NCBI GenBank assembly: GCA_046596415.1
Contig: JBKJML010000113.1
Coordinates: forward strand, 1-16,937
Reading direction: 5' to 3'
Length of the DNA stretch: 16,937 nucleotides
Origin: JBKJML01 sp046596415
Lineage (GTDB): Bacteria; Actinomycetota; Thermoleophilia; Gaiellales; Gaiellaceae
Under the pieces are notes generated by a model that did not search any database, had not been told where the DNA came from, and saw nothing but the letters and a program-made list of their open reading frames with translations. Shown here piece by piece: positions 1 through 6,625 of this stretch. Within the stretch, counting starts at the first letter, position 1; every line of letters starts with the position of its first letter. Position numbers and translations under genes: made by a program.

Positions 1-177
1 CACGATCCCCTGCGTCAGCTTCTCGCGCGCGAGCAGCCGCGGGACGTGCTTGCGCGACGCCATCCCGACGACGCCGTAGCACTCGGCCGCCGTGTGGCCG
101 ACGATCTGGGCGATCGCCTCACTGGAGACGGAGACCCGCCCGAGCGGCGAGGTGTGGGTGACATGGGCGCGGTCCAC
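1..177 (-). CDS. Asp23/Gls24 family protein, N-terminal part (cut by window edge)
   Basis: Reading the minus strand from a GTG at 175-177 gives 59 codons that run open to base 1, so only the N-terminus is present. The segment THTSPLGRVSVSSEAIAQIV followed by GHTAAECYGVVGMAS is typical of the Asp23/Gls24 (DUF322) family. These are small cytoplasmic or membrane-associated proteins linked to envelope stress. In Gram-positive bacteria they often lie next to rpmB and upstream of a DAK2-domain fatty-acid kinase gene; that neighbour would be outside this window. There is no other plausible in-frame start nearby and no clear Shine-Dalgarno sequence. The start lies inside the open frame of rpmB, a 59-nt overlap that is unlike every other junction in this operon. 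The family call is fairly secure; the exact function is not known. Confidence 0.75.
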   Translation of the reverse strand, partial: MDRAHVTHTSPLGRVSVSSEAIAQIVGHTAAECYGVVGMASRKHVPRLLAREKLTQGIV

Positions 178-421
178 GATCCGCGAGCTTAGACGAGTAG
201 GAGCTGAGCCAGGTTGCGCGCGGAAGCGGATAGACCGCTTTTTCCACTTTGCCGGCCTTGAGGCACTTCGTGCACACGTAGGCCCGCTGCGCGACGCCCT
301 TCAGGAGCACCCGGACGCGCTGGAGGTTCGGGTCGAAGCGACGGCGCGTAGCGGCCATCGAATGGCTTCGATTGTTCCCGAACGACGGCTTCTTGCCGCA
401 GATTGCGCACACCTTGGACAT
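119..421 (-). CDS. rpmB: 50S ribosomal protein L28, with unusual C-terminal extension
   Basis: L28 is a small protein of the large ribosomal subunit. Residues 1-63 match the family well: a CAIC pair at 5-8, the GNNRSHS segment at 16-22, a basic central part, and CTKCLKAGKVEKAV ending at 63. The two CxxC pairs (C5, C8, C50, C53) indicate the zinc-binding 'C+' form. L28 normally stops at about 60-65 residues, but here codon 64 is TAT and the frame stays open for 37 more residues that look nothing like L28. This tail overlaps the following Asp23-family start by 59 nt. A lost stop codon, an assembly error or a real extension are all possible. The gene lies 27 nt after ribH and has a TACACT hexamer 11 nt before its ATG, so it may have its own promoter. 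The identity is secure; the 3' end is uncertain. Confidence 0.9.
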   Translation of the reverse strand: MSKVCAICGKKPSFGNNRSHSMAATRRRFDPNLQRVRVLLKGVAQRAYVCTKCLKAGKVEKAVYPLPRATWLSSYSSKLADRGPRPCHPHLAARAGLRLQ

Positions 422-432
422 CGCGGCTGCGG

Positions 433-438
433 AGTGTA
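433..438 (-). promoter_or_regulatory. Candidate -10 element for rpmB
   Basis: The minus strand reads TACACT here, a good TANNNT -10 hexamer, 11 nt upstream of the rpmB ATG in the 27-nt gap after ribH. Initiation about 7 nt downstream would leave a leader of only 4-5 nt. No clear -35 is seen because that position falls inside ribH. A separate promoter for a ribosomal protein gene is reasonable, but the hexamer alone is weak evidence. Confidence 0.3.
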
Positions 439-448
439 GCGGAACCTG

Positions 449-1102
449 TTAGCGCGAAGCAGCAGCTCGGAGCTGCGCGAAGACGTCGGCCATCTCGAGC
501 GCCGTGCGCACTGCCTCGGCGCCCCTTCCGATCCGCGCGTCCGCCTGGTCGGCCGACTCGAGCGTGAGGAGCCCGAACGAGACGGGCACGCCGCTCTCGA
601 GCGCGGCGAGCTGGAGCCCGCTCGCGGCCTCGCCCGCGACGTAGTCGAAATGCGGCGTCTCGCCGCGGATCACACAGCCGAGCGCGACGATCGCGGCGTA
701 GCGGCGTGTCTTCGCGAGCGCCATCGCGGCGAGCGGCAGCTCGAACGCGCCCGGGACCGGCATGACCGTGATCGCGTCGCTGCTGACGCCCGCTGCCTCG
801 AGCTCGGCGAGCGCCCCTGCGAGCAGGCGCGAGGTGACGGCCCCGTTGAAGCGGCTGACGACGACTCCGACCGCGCGGCGCGCCCCCTGCGGCACGCCCT
901 CGAGGGCGGTGTAGCCCTCCGGGACGCGGAACTCGCCGCCCGCGTGCTCAGCAGACGACTCGGGCGACTCGGGCGACTCAGGCTCAGCGGCGCCGTCACC
1001 CTCGGGCTCGACCTCGTCCGGCCAGCCCTCGGGCGCATCCTCGTCGACCGGGAGCTCGAGCTCGGTCGGCGGGTCGATCGGATCGTCGTAGCGTTCGCTC
1101 AT
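449..1102 (-). CDS. ribH: 6,7-dimethyl-8-ribityllumazine synthase with acidic N-terminal extension
   Basis: Lumazine synthase condenses 3,4-dihydroxy-2-butanone 4-phosphate with 5-amino-6-ribitylaminouracil, the penultimate step of riboflavin synthesis. The catalytic domain covers about residues 75-217. It contains SRFN (83-86), VPGAFELP (116-123), RGETPHFDYVA (146-156, with the likely catalytic His151) and the ALEM segment near 201. The protein has 217 residues, whereas the family usually has about 155-160. The extra 60-70 N-terminal residues are rich in Asp, Glu and Pro, include three PES units, and are probably disordered. The ATG overlaps the ribBA stop codon (ATGA), which supports this start by translational coupling. 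An internal start cannot be excluded, but no good candidate is visible near the domain boundary. The enzyme works with the ribBA, ribE and ribD products encoded just upstream. Confidence 0.95.
   Translation of the reverse strand: MSERYDDPIDPPTELELPVDEDAPEGWPDEVEPEGDGAAEPESPESPESSAEHAGGEFRVPEGYTALEGVPQGARRAVGVVVSRFNGAVTSRLLAGALAELEAAGVSSDAITVMPVPGAFELPLAAMALAKTRRYAAIVALGCVIRGETPHFDYVAGEAASGLQLAALESGVPVSFGLLTLESADQADARIGRGAEAVRTALEMADVFAQLRAAASR
956..982. repeat. Three tandem copies of a 9-bp unit inside ribH
   Basis: The plus strand carries CGACTCGGG twice and then CGACTCAGG, at 956-964, 965-973 and 974-982. Because the unit is a multiple of three, it encodes a Pro-Glu-Ser repeat in the acidic N-terminal extension of RibH. 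Copy number could change by slippage without breaking the frame. Confidence 0.9.
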
Positions 1103-2388
1103 GCCTCTGCTCCTGTGAAGTCATCGGTTTCGAAGCGCAGATCCTGATGGTGCAACCGGCCGGAGCCGATCGTATGCCCGAGCTTCTCGCGCTTCGTGTC
1201 GAGATAGCGGCGGTTCTCGGCGTTCGGTTCGATCTCGATCGGCACCTGCGCCGTGACCTCGAGCCCGAACCCCGAGATGCCGGCGATCTTCTTCGGGTTG
1301 TTGGTCAGGACGCGGATCGTCGAGAGGCCGAGGTCGGCCAGGATCTGGGAGCCGATCCCGTACTCCCGCGCGTCGGCGGCGAAGCCGAGCTGCTGGTTCG
1401 CCTCGACCGTGTCGAGGCCCGACTCCTGGAGCTCGTAGGCCTTCAGCTTGTTCAAGAGGCCGATCCCACGGCCCTCCTGCGCGAGGTAGAGGAGGACGCC
1501 TTCACCCTCGGCCGCGATTCGCTGCATCGCAAGCTCGAGCTGCTCACCGCAGTCGCAGCGCAGCGAGTGGAAAACGTCACCGGTGAGGCACTCCGAGTGG
1601 ACACGCACGAGGACGTTCTGCTTGCCGGCGACCTCGCCTCGTACGAGCGCGACGTGATGCTTGCCGGAGAGTGTCTCGCGAAAGGCGACGGCGGTGAACG
1701 CGCCGTGCGCGGTCGGCATGCGGACCGAGACCACGCGCTCGACGAGTTGCTCGTGGCGGCGGCGGTACTCGATCAGGTCGGCGACGGTGACGAGCTTCAA
1801 GCCGTGGCGGCGGCAATAGTCGACGAGGTCGACGACGCGGGCCATCGTGCCGTCGTCCTTCATCACCTCGCAGACGACGCCGGCCGGGATCAGTCCGGCG
1901 AGGCGGGCGAGGTCGACCGAGGCCTCGGTCTGCCCGGAGCGTTGGAGCACGCCGCCTGGCCGGGCGCGCAACGGGAAGACATGCCCGGGCTGGACGAGGT
2001 CGCGCGGCCCGGAGGTCGGGTCGACCGCCACCTGGATCGTCCGGGAGCGGTCGGGGGCCGAGATGCCGGTTGTGATCCCTTCGCGCGCCTCGATCGAGAC
2101 CGTGAACGCCGTGCCGTAGGGCGTCTCGTTCTGGTCGGTCATCTGGCGCAGGCCGAGCTCGTCACAGCGTTCCTCGGTCAGGCAGAGGCAGATCAGGCCG
2201 CGACCGTGCGTGGCCATGAAGTTGACGGCCTCGGGGGTCGCGAACTGCGCCGCGATCGTCAGGTCACCCTCGTTCTCGCGGTCCTCGTCGTCGACGACGA
2301 CCACGAACTTGCCCTGACGGATGTCCTCGATCGCCTCCTCGATCGAGGAGAACGGGCTGTCGTTTTGGACCGCGGCGAGTTTCGTCAT
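1099..2388 (-). CDS. ribBA: Bifunctional DHBP synthase / GTP cyclohydrolase II
   Basis: This fusion supplies both precursors of the riboflavin pathway. The N-terminal half (about 10-210) is 3,4-dihydroxy-2-butanone 4-phosphate synthase, acting on ribulose 5-phosphate. It has DDEDRENEGD at 33-42 (with Glu38), GISAPDRSRT at 108-117, PGHVFPLRA at 134-142 and CEVMKDDGTMAR at 173-184. The C-terminal half (about 215-415) is GTP cyclohydrolase II. It has RVHSECLTGD at 262-271, zinc cysteines C267, C278 and C280, and YLAQEGRGIGL at 301-311. The length of 429 is normal. One residue is odd: the usual GHTEA motif of the DHBP synthase half reads GQTEA, placing Gln153 where the family has a magnesium-binding His. 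The gene follows ribE by 14 nt and overlaps ribH by 4 nt. Confidence 0.96.
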   Translation of the reverse strand: MTKLAAVQNDSPFSSIEEAIEDIRQGKFVVVVDDEDRENEGDLTIAAQFATPEAVNFMATHGRGLICLCLTEERCDELGLRQMTDQNETPYGTAFTVSIEAREGITTGISAPDRSRTIQVAVDPTSGPRDLVQPGHVFPLRARPGGVLQRSGQTEASVDLARLAGLIPAGVVCEVMKDDGTMARVVDLVDYCRRHGLKLVTVADLIEYRRRHEQLVERVVSVRMPTAHGAFTAVAFRETLSGKHHVALVRGEVAGKQNVLVRVHSECLTGDVFHSLRCDCGEQLELAMQRIAAEGEGVLLYLAQEGRGIGLLNKLKAYELQESGLDTVEANQQLGFAADAREYGIGSQILADLGLSTIRVLTNNPKKIAGISGFGLEVTAQVPIEIEPNAENRRYLDTKREKLGHTIGSGRLHHQDLRFETDDFTGAEA

Positions 2389-2402
2389 CGCGGCAATGGT
2401 AG

Positions 2403-2990
2403 TCAGCGGGAGGCAACCAGGCGCTCGACGTACTTGGCGAGCACGTCGGCCTCGAGGTTCACCCTGTCGCCGGGCACAAGACGACCGAGCGTCGTCACCG
2501 TCAGCGTGTGCGGGATCAGCGCCACCTCGAAGCCCGTCTCGGTGAGTGCTGCGACGGTGAGCGAGACACCGTCGACGGCGATCGAGCCCTTCTCGACGCA
2601 GTAGCGGGCGATGTCGGAAGCGGTAATCGCGATCCGGGTGCCGTCACCCTCGGGCTCCACGGAGACGACGGTGCCGACGGCGTCCACGTGCCCCTGCACG
2701 TAGTGGCCGCCGAGCGGCTCGCCGGCCCGGAGCGCAGGCTCGAGATTCACCTCGACGCCGGGCACGAGTGCCGACAGTGCCGTCCGTGCGAGCGTCTCCG
2801 GCACCGCTTCGAAGCGGAGCCGAGCGCCACCGACCGCGACCGCCGTCAGGCAGCAACCGTCGATCGAGACCGAGTCGCCGACCGCAGTCAGGGTCGCCGT
2901 CTCGGGTGCGTCGATCTCGATCCGCATTCCTTCGGCGCCGCCCTCGACGGCCACAACGCGCCCCCGTTCCCTGACGATGCCCGTGAACAC
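2403..2990 (-). CDS. ribE: Riboflavin synthase, alpha chain
   Basis: Riboflavin synthase dismutates two molecules of 6,7-dimethyl-8-ribityllumazine, giving riboflavin and returning the pyrimidine to RibH. The 195-residue protein begins with the diagnostic MFTGIV and has two tandem lumazine-binding domains, about 1-90 and 95-190. Matching internal motifs mark the duplication: GDSVSIDGCCLTAV at 38-51 and KGSIAVDGVSLTVA at 134-147, with GGHYVQGHVD at 94-103 joining them. Length is slightly below the usual 200-215. Translation starts at GTG (2988-2990), since MFTGIV must be the N-terminus. It lies 10 nt after ribD and 14 nt before ribBA. The same enzyme is called ribC in some genomes. Confidence 0.96.
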   Translation of the reverse strand: MFTGIVRERGRVVAVEGGAEGMRIEIDAPETATLTAVGDSVSIDGCCLTAVAVGGARLRFEAVPETLARTALSALVPGVEVNLEPALRAGEPLGGHYVQGHVDAVGTVVSVEPEGDGTRIAITASDIARYCVEKGSIAVDGVSLTVAALTETGFEVALIPHTLTVTTLGRLVPGDRVNLEADVLAKYVERLVASR

Positions 2991-3000
2991 GCTGCTGAGG

Positions 3001-3939
3001 CTACCGCGGCTCGTGCAGGTAGCCCTCGACGAGCACGTCCTCGCCGACCTGCCTCACCGTCAACCGAGTCAGCGGGAGCGGCGCGTCGAGCCGGTCGAGG
3101 ATGCCGGGCCCGGCGCCGGAGAAGGTCGGGGCGACGAAAAGCAACACCTTGTCGACAAGCCCGGCGCGGAGGAACGACCCGGCGAGGGTCGGACCGCCCT
3201 CGAGCAGGAGTGACTGCACGCCCTCGGCCGCGAGGGCGGCGAGCTCAGCTTCGAGCGGCCCGCTCCGCAGCTCGAGCTCCGAGCTCTCCGGCAGCGGCCC
3301 GCGGCCGAAGGCGAGCCGCCGCGGCTGGCGCGCCGCGCCGACGTCGCGCGCGTCGAGGCGAGGCGCATCGGCGCGCACCGTTCCCATTCCGACCGCGACG
3401 GCATCGACGGTCGCTCGCAACTCGTGGACGAGGCGGCGGGAAGCCTCACCGGTGACCCAGCGGGAATCGGGGACGCTACTGCGCCCGTCGAGTGAGGCCG
3501 CCGCCTTGTAGATCACGAATGGCCGCCCCTCCGTCACCCAGGTGCGCCACGCCTCGTTCTGTGCGCGCGCCTCGAAGCGCTCGTCGAGCTCGGTCTCGAG
3601 CCCGGCAGCGCGGAGCAGTTCCAGGCCACCGGCTGCCTCGGGGTTCGGGTCACGAGACCCTGCCACGACCTTCACGACACCCGCGGCGATCACCGCCTCG
3701 GTACAGGGCGGCGTCGTCCCGTGGTGCGCGCACGGCTCCATCGTCACGTAGAGCGTCGCCCCGCGGGCGCCCTCCCCCGCCTGCTCGAGGGCGACGAGCT
3801 CGCCGTGGCGCCCGTCTCGCTCAGTCCAGCCCTCCCCCACGATCTTGCCGTCGCGGACGAGCACGGCCGCGACGGTGGGCTTCGGATGGGCGGTCCCGCG
3901 CTGGCGCCCGCCGAGCTCGAGCGCCCGTTCCAGGCTCAT
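3001..3939 (-). CDS. ribD: Riboflavin biosynthesis deaminase/reductase RibD, divergent deaminase domain
   Basis: RibD deaminates the pyrimidine product of GTP cyclohydrolase II and then reduces its ribosyl side chain. Residues 1-115 are the cytidine-deaminase-like domain with zinc ligands H45, C70 and C79 and catalytic E47 (HGE, then EPCAHHGTTPPC). Residues 138-312 are the NADPH-dependent reductase, with KAAASLDGR at 145-153, WVTG at 161-164, GMGTVRAD at 184-191 and LLLEGGPTLAGSFL at 244-257. Several usually conserved deaminase positions differ: HAE reads HGE, the NPxVG-like segment reads KPTVAA, the Lys/Arg before TPPC is Thr75, and one residue is missing in the glycine turn after DPNP. The zinc site itself is intact, so activity is likely. 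The ATG overlaps the rpe stop codon by 4 nt, which fixes the start. Length of 312 is a little short for the family. Confidence 0.94.
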   Translation of the reverse strand: MSLERALELGGRQRGTAHPKPTVAAVLVRDGKIVGEGWTERDGRHGELVALEQAGEGARGATLYVTMEPCAHHGTTPPCTEAVIAAGVVKVVAGSRDPNPEAAGGLELLRAAGLETELDERFEARAQNEAWRTWVTEGRPFVIYKAAASLDGRSSVPDSRWVTGEASRRLVHELRATVDAVAVGMGTVRADAPRLDARDVGAARQPRRLAFGRGPLPESSELELRSGPLEAELAALAAEGVQSLLLEGGPTLAGSFLRAGLVDKVLLFVAPTFSGAGPGILDRLDAPLPLTRLTVRQVGEDVLVEGYLHEPR

Positions 3940-4610
3940 GCCAGCGCTTGCACGAGCCGCCGGTAGGAGCGCGGCAGATCTTCGCGCTCGAAGATCGCGC
4001 TGCCCGCGACGAGCAGCTCGGCGCCCGCGTCGTGCACCTCACGGACATTGTCCTGGGTGATGCCGCCGTCCACCTGGACGTAGCAGTCGACGAGCGCGCG
4101 CAGCCGTCCGATCCGCTCCAGCGCCTCGGGCATGAACTCCTGGCCTGAATAGCCGGGCACGATCGACATGCAGAGGCAAAGGTCGGCGCCCGCGTTCGCC
4201 GCTTCAGCCGCCACCTCGGGCTCGGTGCCCGGATTGAAGGCGATCCCCACTTCGAGCCCGTGTTCGCGCGCCTGCGCGATCGTCTCGGGCACGTCGGTCA
4301 CCGCTTCGACGTGGAAGGTGACGCTGTCGCCGCCGGACTGTGCGAGCTCGGGGAAGTGGTGCGCCGGGTCGTCGACCATCAGGTGGCAGTCGATCACGCC
4401 GCCCAGCCGGTGGATCATCGGCGCGATCGAGCGCAACACCACGGGGCCGATCGTGACCGGCGGCACGAAATGGCCGTCGCCGACGTCGAAGTGGAAAACG
4501 CGGGCGCCCGCGTTCAGCAGGTACTGGACCTGTTCACCGAGATTCGCGAAATCAGCCGCATACAGAGAAGGCTCGATCTCGACCGTCCGCACCCAGTCGC
4601 GCCATGCCAT
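3936..4610 (-). CDS. rpe: Ribulose-phosphate 3-epimerase
   Basis: This enzyme interconverts ribulose 5-phosphate and xylulose 5-phosphate in the pentose phosphate pathway. It belongs with the following riboflavin genes because ribulose 5-phosphate is the DHBP synthase substrate. The 224-residue TIM-barrel sequence shows the metal and acid/base residues H40 and D42 (HFDVGDGHF), H76 (DCHLMV) and D181 (VQVDGGI), and the phosphate-binding GS near 203. The loop usually written MSVNPGFGGQ reads MSIVPGYSGQ at 148-157. The usual DVMDGHFVPN reads DVGDGHFVPP, so one active-site methionine and an asparagine are replaced. The ATG lies 12 nt after rsmB, without a clear Shine-Dalgarno sequence. Metal ligands are complete, so the assignment is firm. 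Confidence 0.94.
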   Translation of the reverse strand: MAWRDWVRTVEIEPSLYAADFANLGEQVQYLLNAGARVFHFDVGDGHFVPPVTIGPVVLRSIAPMIHRLGGVIDCHLMVDDPAHHFPELAQSGGDSVTFHVEAVTDVPETIAQAREHGLEVGIAFNPGTEPEVAAEAANAGADLCLCMSIVPGYSGQEFMPEALERIGRLRALVDCYVQVDGGITQDNVREVHDAGAELLVAGSAIFEREDLPRSYRRLVQALA

Positions 4611-4622
4611 CGAGGAGGGATA

Positions 4623-5834
4623 CTACGCCCGCAATCGGGCGACGAAGAAGCCGGCTGTGCGGTGGACGTGCGGGAGCGTCAGCAGAAACTCCGGCCGACG
4701 CGCGTGGCGGAAGCGCGGCCACTGCTCCGCGAGCGACCTGTCGACCTCGAGGCCCGACGCGTCGACGACCGCCTCGCACTCGTCTGCGTTGGTCGTGCAG
4801 ACGGAGTAGACGACGGTCCCACCGGGCTGCACACGGGCTGCGGCGGCGAGCAGCAGCTCGAGCTGGAGCTCGGGCAGCGGCTGCGAGCGCCAGCGCAGGT
4901 CCGGCCGCTGTGCGAGGACGCCGAGCCCGGAGCACGGCGCGTCGACGAGCGCCCGGTCGAACCCGGTCAGGCGCTCAGGCAGCGCGCGCCCGTCGGCCCG
5001 GACGACGGTGACGTTCGTGGCGCCGAGGCGGCGCACGTTCTCCTCGAGCTCCCGGGCGCGCGCCTGGTTCAGCTCGACGGCGACGACCTCACCCCGGAGC
5101 TGCGTGGTCTTGCCGCCCGGTGCGGCACAGAGGTCGAGCACACGCTCCCCCTCCTCGGAGCCGACTGCGAGTCCGGCGAGCTGCGAACCGGCGCTCTGCG
5201 GCCAGATCCTGCCCTCTGCGAGCGCCGTCTCGTCGACGCGGTCGACGTGCCAGGCACCGGGCACGTCCGGATCGGGCGTGCCGTCGAGCTCCCCACGGAC
5301 GAGACGCACCACCGTCGGCGGCGGCTCGTTCTGGGCCCGCATCAACGCGAGCGCATCCTCGTCGCCGAGGTCGCGACGCCACGTCTCGTAGATCCAGTCG
5401 GGGTAGGAGTGCTTCAGCGGCCCCTCCGGGAGTGACTCGAGCAGCGGCCCGATCCCCTGCTCGAGCCTGCGCAGCACCGCGTTCGTGAACGGCACCGCGC
5501 GCTCGAGCCGCGCGCGGCGGACGAGCTCCACCGACTCGTTGACCGCGGCGTAGCGCGCGACCCCGTCGAGCCAGCCGAGCTGGTAGGCGCCGAGCCGAAG
5601 CGCTGCGCGCACCGGCGGGTCGAGCTTGCGCACCGGCCGCTTGCCCAGGGTCTCGATCGCGTGGTCGACGGTGCGAACCTGCTGGACGGCGCCGTACGCG
5701 AGCCGGCGTGCCAGCGAGCGATCGCGGTCGTCGAGTCTCTGGGAGGCGCTGCGGAGCGCGCGGTCGGCGTAGGCGTCCTCCTCGAAGACGCGGAGCAGCA
5801 CCTCGTAGGCAGCGTGGCGCGCCGGGGCGATCAC
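4623..5834 (-). CDS. rsmB: 16S rRNA (cytosine-967-C5)-methyltransferase
   Basis: RsmB (Fmu/Sun) methylates C967 of 16S rRNA using S-adenosylmethionine. Residues 1-130 form the NusB-like RNA-binding domain (LAYGAVQQVRTVDHAI at 45-60, NESVELVRRA at 99-108, FTNAVLRRL at 116-124). Residues 215-403 are the Rossmann methyltransferase. It has LDLCAAPGGKT at 233-243 for SAM binding, DAPCSGLG at 298-305 and the catalytic cysteine C346 in VYSVC. The last motif is usually S/A-T-C, so Val replaces Thr next to the nucleophile. The length of 403 is slightly short compared with about 430-450. The start is GTG at 5832-5834 and overlaps the fmt stop (GTGA). SAM would come from MetK, encoded further along the chromosome in this window. 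Confidence 0.94.
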   Translation of the reverse strand: MIAPARHAAYEVLLRVFEEDAYADRALRSASQRLDDRDRSLARRLAYGAVQQVRTVDHAIETLGKRPVRKLDPPVRAALRLGAYQLGWLDGVARYAAVNESVELVRRARLERAVPFTNAVLRRLEQGIGPLLESLPEGPLKHSYPDWIYETWRRDLGDEDALALMRAQNEPPPTVVRLVRGELDGTPDPDVPGAWHVDRVDETALAEGRIWPQSAGSQLAGLAVGSEEGERVLDLCAAPGGKTTQLRGEVVAVELNQARARELEENVRRLGATNVTVVRADGRALPERLTGFDRALVDAPCSGLGVLAQRPDLRWRSQPLPELQLELLLAAAARVQPGGTVVYSVCTTNADECEAVVDASGLEVDRSLAEQWPRFRHARRPEFLLTLPHVHRTAGFFVARLRA

Positions 5835-6622
5835 CGGAGACCGCGGAGCAGCTCGTCGTAGCCCATGCGCCGCTTCCCCTCGGGCTGCACCTCGACCGGC
5901 ACGAACCGACCGTCCTCGACCCGGGCACGCCAGATCGTCAGCCGGCGGCCGTGCAACTCGGCGTGGGCGCCGATGTGGGGCGAAAGCGCGCGCACCCGGT
6001 TCACGAGCTCCTGCGGGTCGGCGTCGAGATCGAGCGCCCGGTCGGCGGGGCCGATCTTCTCCGCGTACGTGACGCCTTCGGCCGCCTGCGGGAGAAACGA
6101 CGGCGCGGCCAGCACCTCCTCGAGCAGCTCGAAGGCGAGCGCGGCCGCGCGGTCGAACACGGCGCCCGCATCGTCGTCGGGCCCGATCGCAAACGCGCGC
6201 TGCGCGGCGATCGGGCCGGCGTCGAGCGCCTCCACGGTCTCGTGGATCGTCACGCCGGTCTCCGCGTCGCCGGCCATGATCGACCGCTCGACCGGCGCGG
6301 CGCCGCGCCAGCGCGGCAGGAGCGACGGATGGACGTTCAGCCAGAGGCCACGCTCGAGCAGGGACGGCGGGATCAGCAGGCCGTACGCCGCGACGACGAC
6401 CGTCTCGGCGGGAAGCTCCAGGTCGCCGGTGGGCCGCGCGGGCTGGTGCACGGGGATGCCGAGCCGCTCGGCCACCTCCTTCGCCGCGGACCCGGTGAGC
6501 TTGCGTCCGCGGCCCTGCAGGCTGTCGGGCCGCGTCAGGAGTGCCGTTACCTCGTAGCGGGCGGCGAGTCGTTCGAGCACGTCGGCGCCGAAGGGCGCCG
6601 TCGCGGCGACGGCGATCTGCAC
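5831..6622 (-). CDS. fmt: Methionyl-tRNA formyltransferase, short form
   Basis: Fmt adds a formyl group from 10-formyltetrahydrofolate to initiator methionyl-tRNA. The catalytic domain (about 1-180) has the triad N96, H98 and D134 within LNVHPSLLPRWRGAAP (95-110) and ETVEALDAGP (128-137). The C-terminal tRNA-binding domain begins near AEKIGPADR (187-195). It ends with the family signature VQPEGKRRM at 245-253. The total of 263 residues is short compared with about 310. The missing part appears to be 40-50 residues in the middle of the C-terminal domain, between WRARV and VQPEGKR. Translation starts at GTG, 3 nt after def, and the stop overlaps the rsmB GTG. The pairing with def makes functional sense because Def removes the formyl group. 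Confidence 0.94.
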   Translation of the reverse strand: MQIAVAATAPFGADVLERLAARYEVTALLTRPDSLQGRGRKLTGSAAKEVAERLGIPVHQPARPTGDLELPAETVVVAAYGLLIPPSLLERGLWLNVHPSLLPRWRGAAPVERSIMAGDAETGVTIHETVEALDAGPIAAQRAFAIGPDDDAGAVFDRAAALAFELLEEVLAAPSFLPQAAEGVTYAEKIGPADRALDLDADPQELVNRVRALSPHIGAHAELHGRRLTIWRARVEDGRFVPVEVQPEGKRRMGYDELLRGLR

Positions 6623-6625
6623 GTC

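Noticed and set aside
1147..2604. A 485-codon open frame opposite ribBA and ribE
   Set aside because: The opposite strand encodes unmistakable riboflavin enzymes, and the plus-strand product has no recognisable motif.
2991..3000. FMN riboswitch in the rib gene cluster
   Set aside because: All gaps between these genes are 14 nt or shorter and contain no RFN-like sequence.
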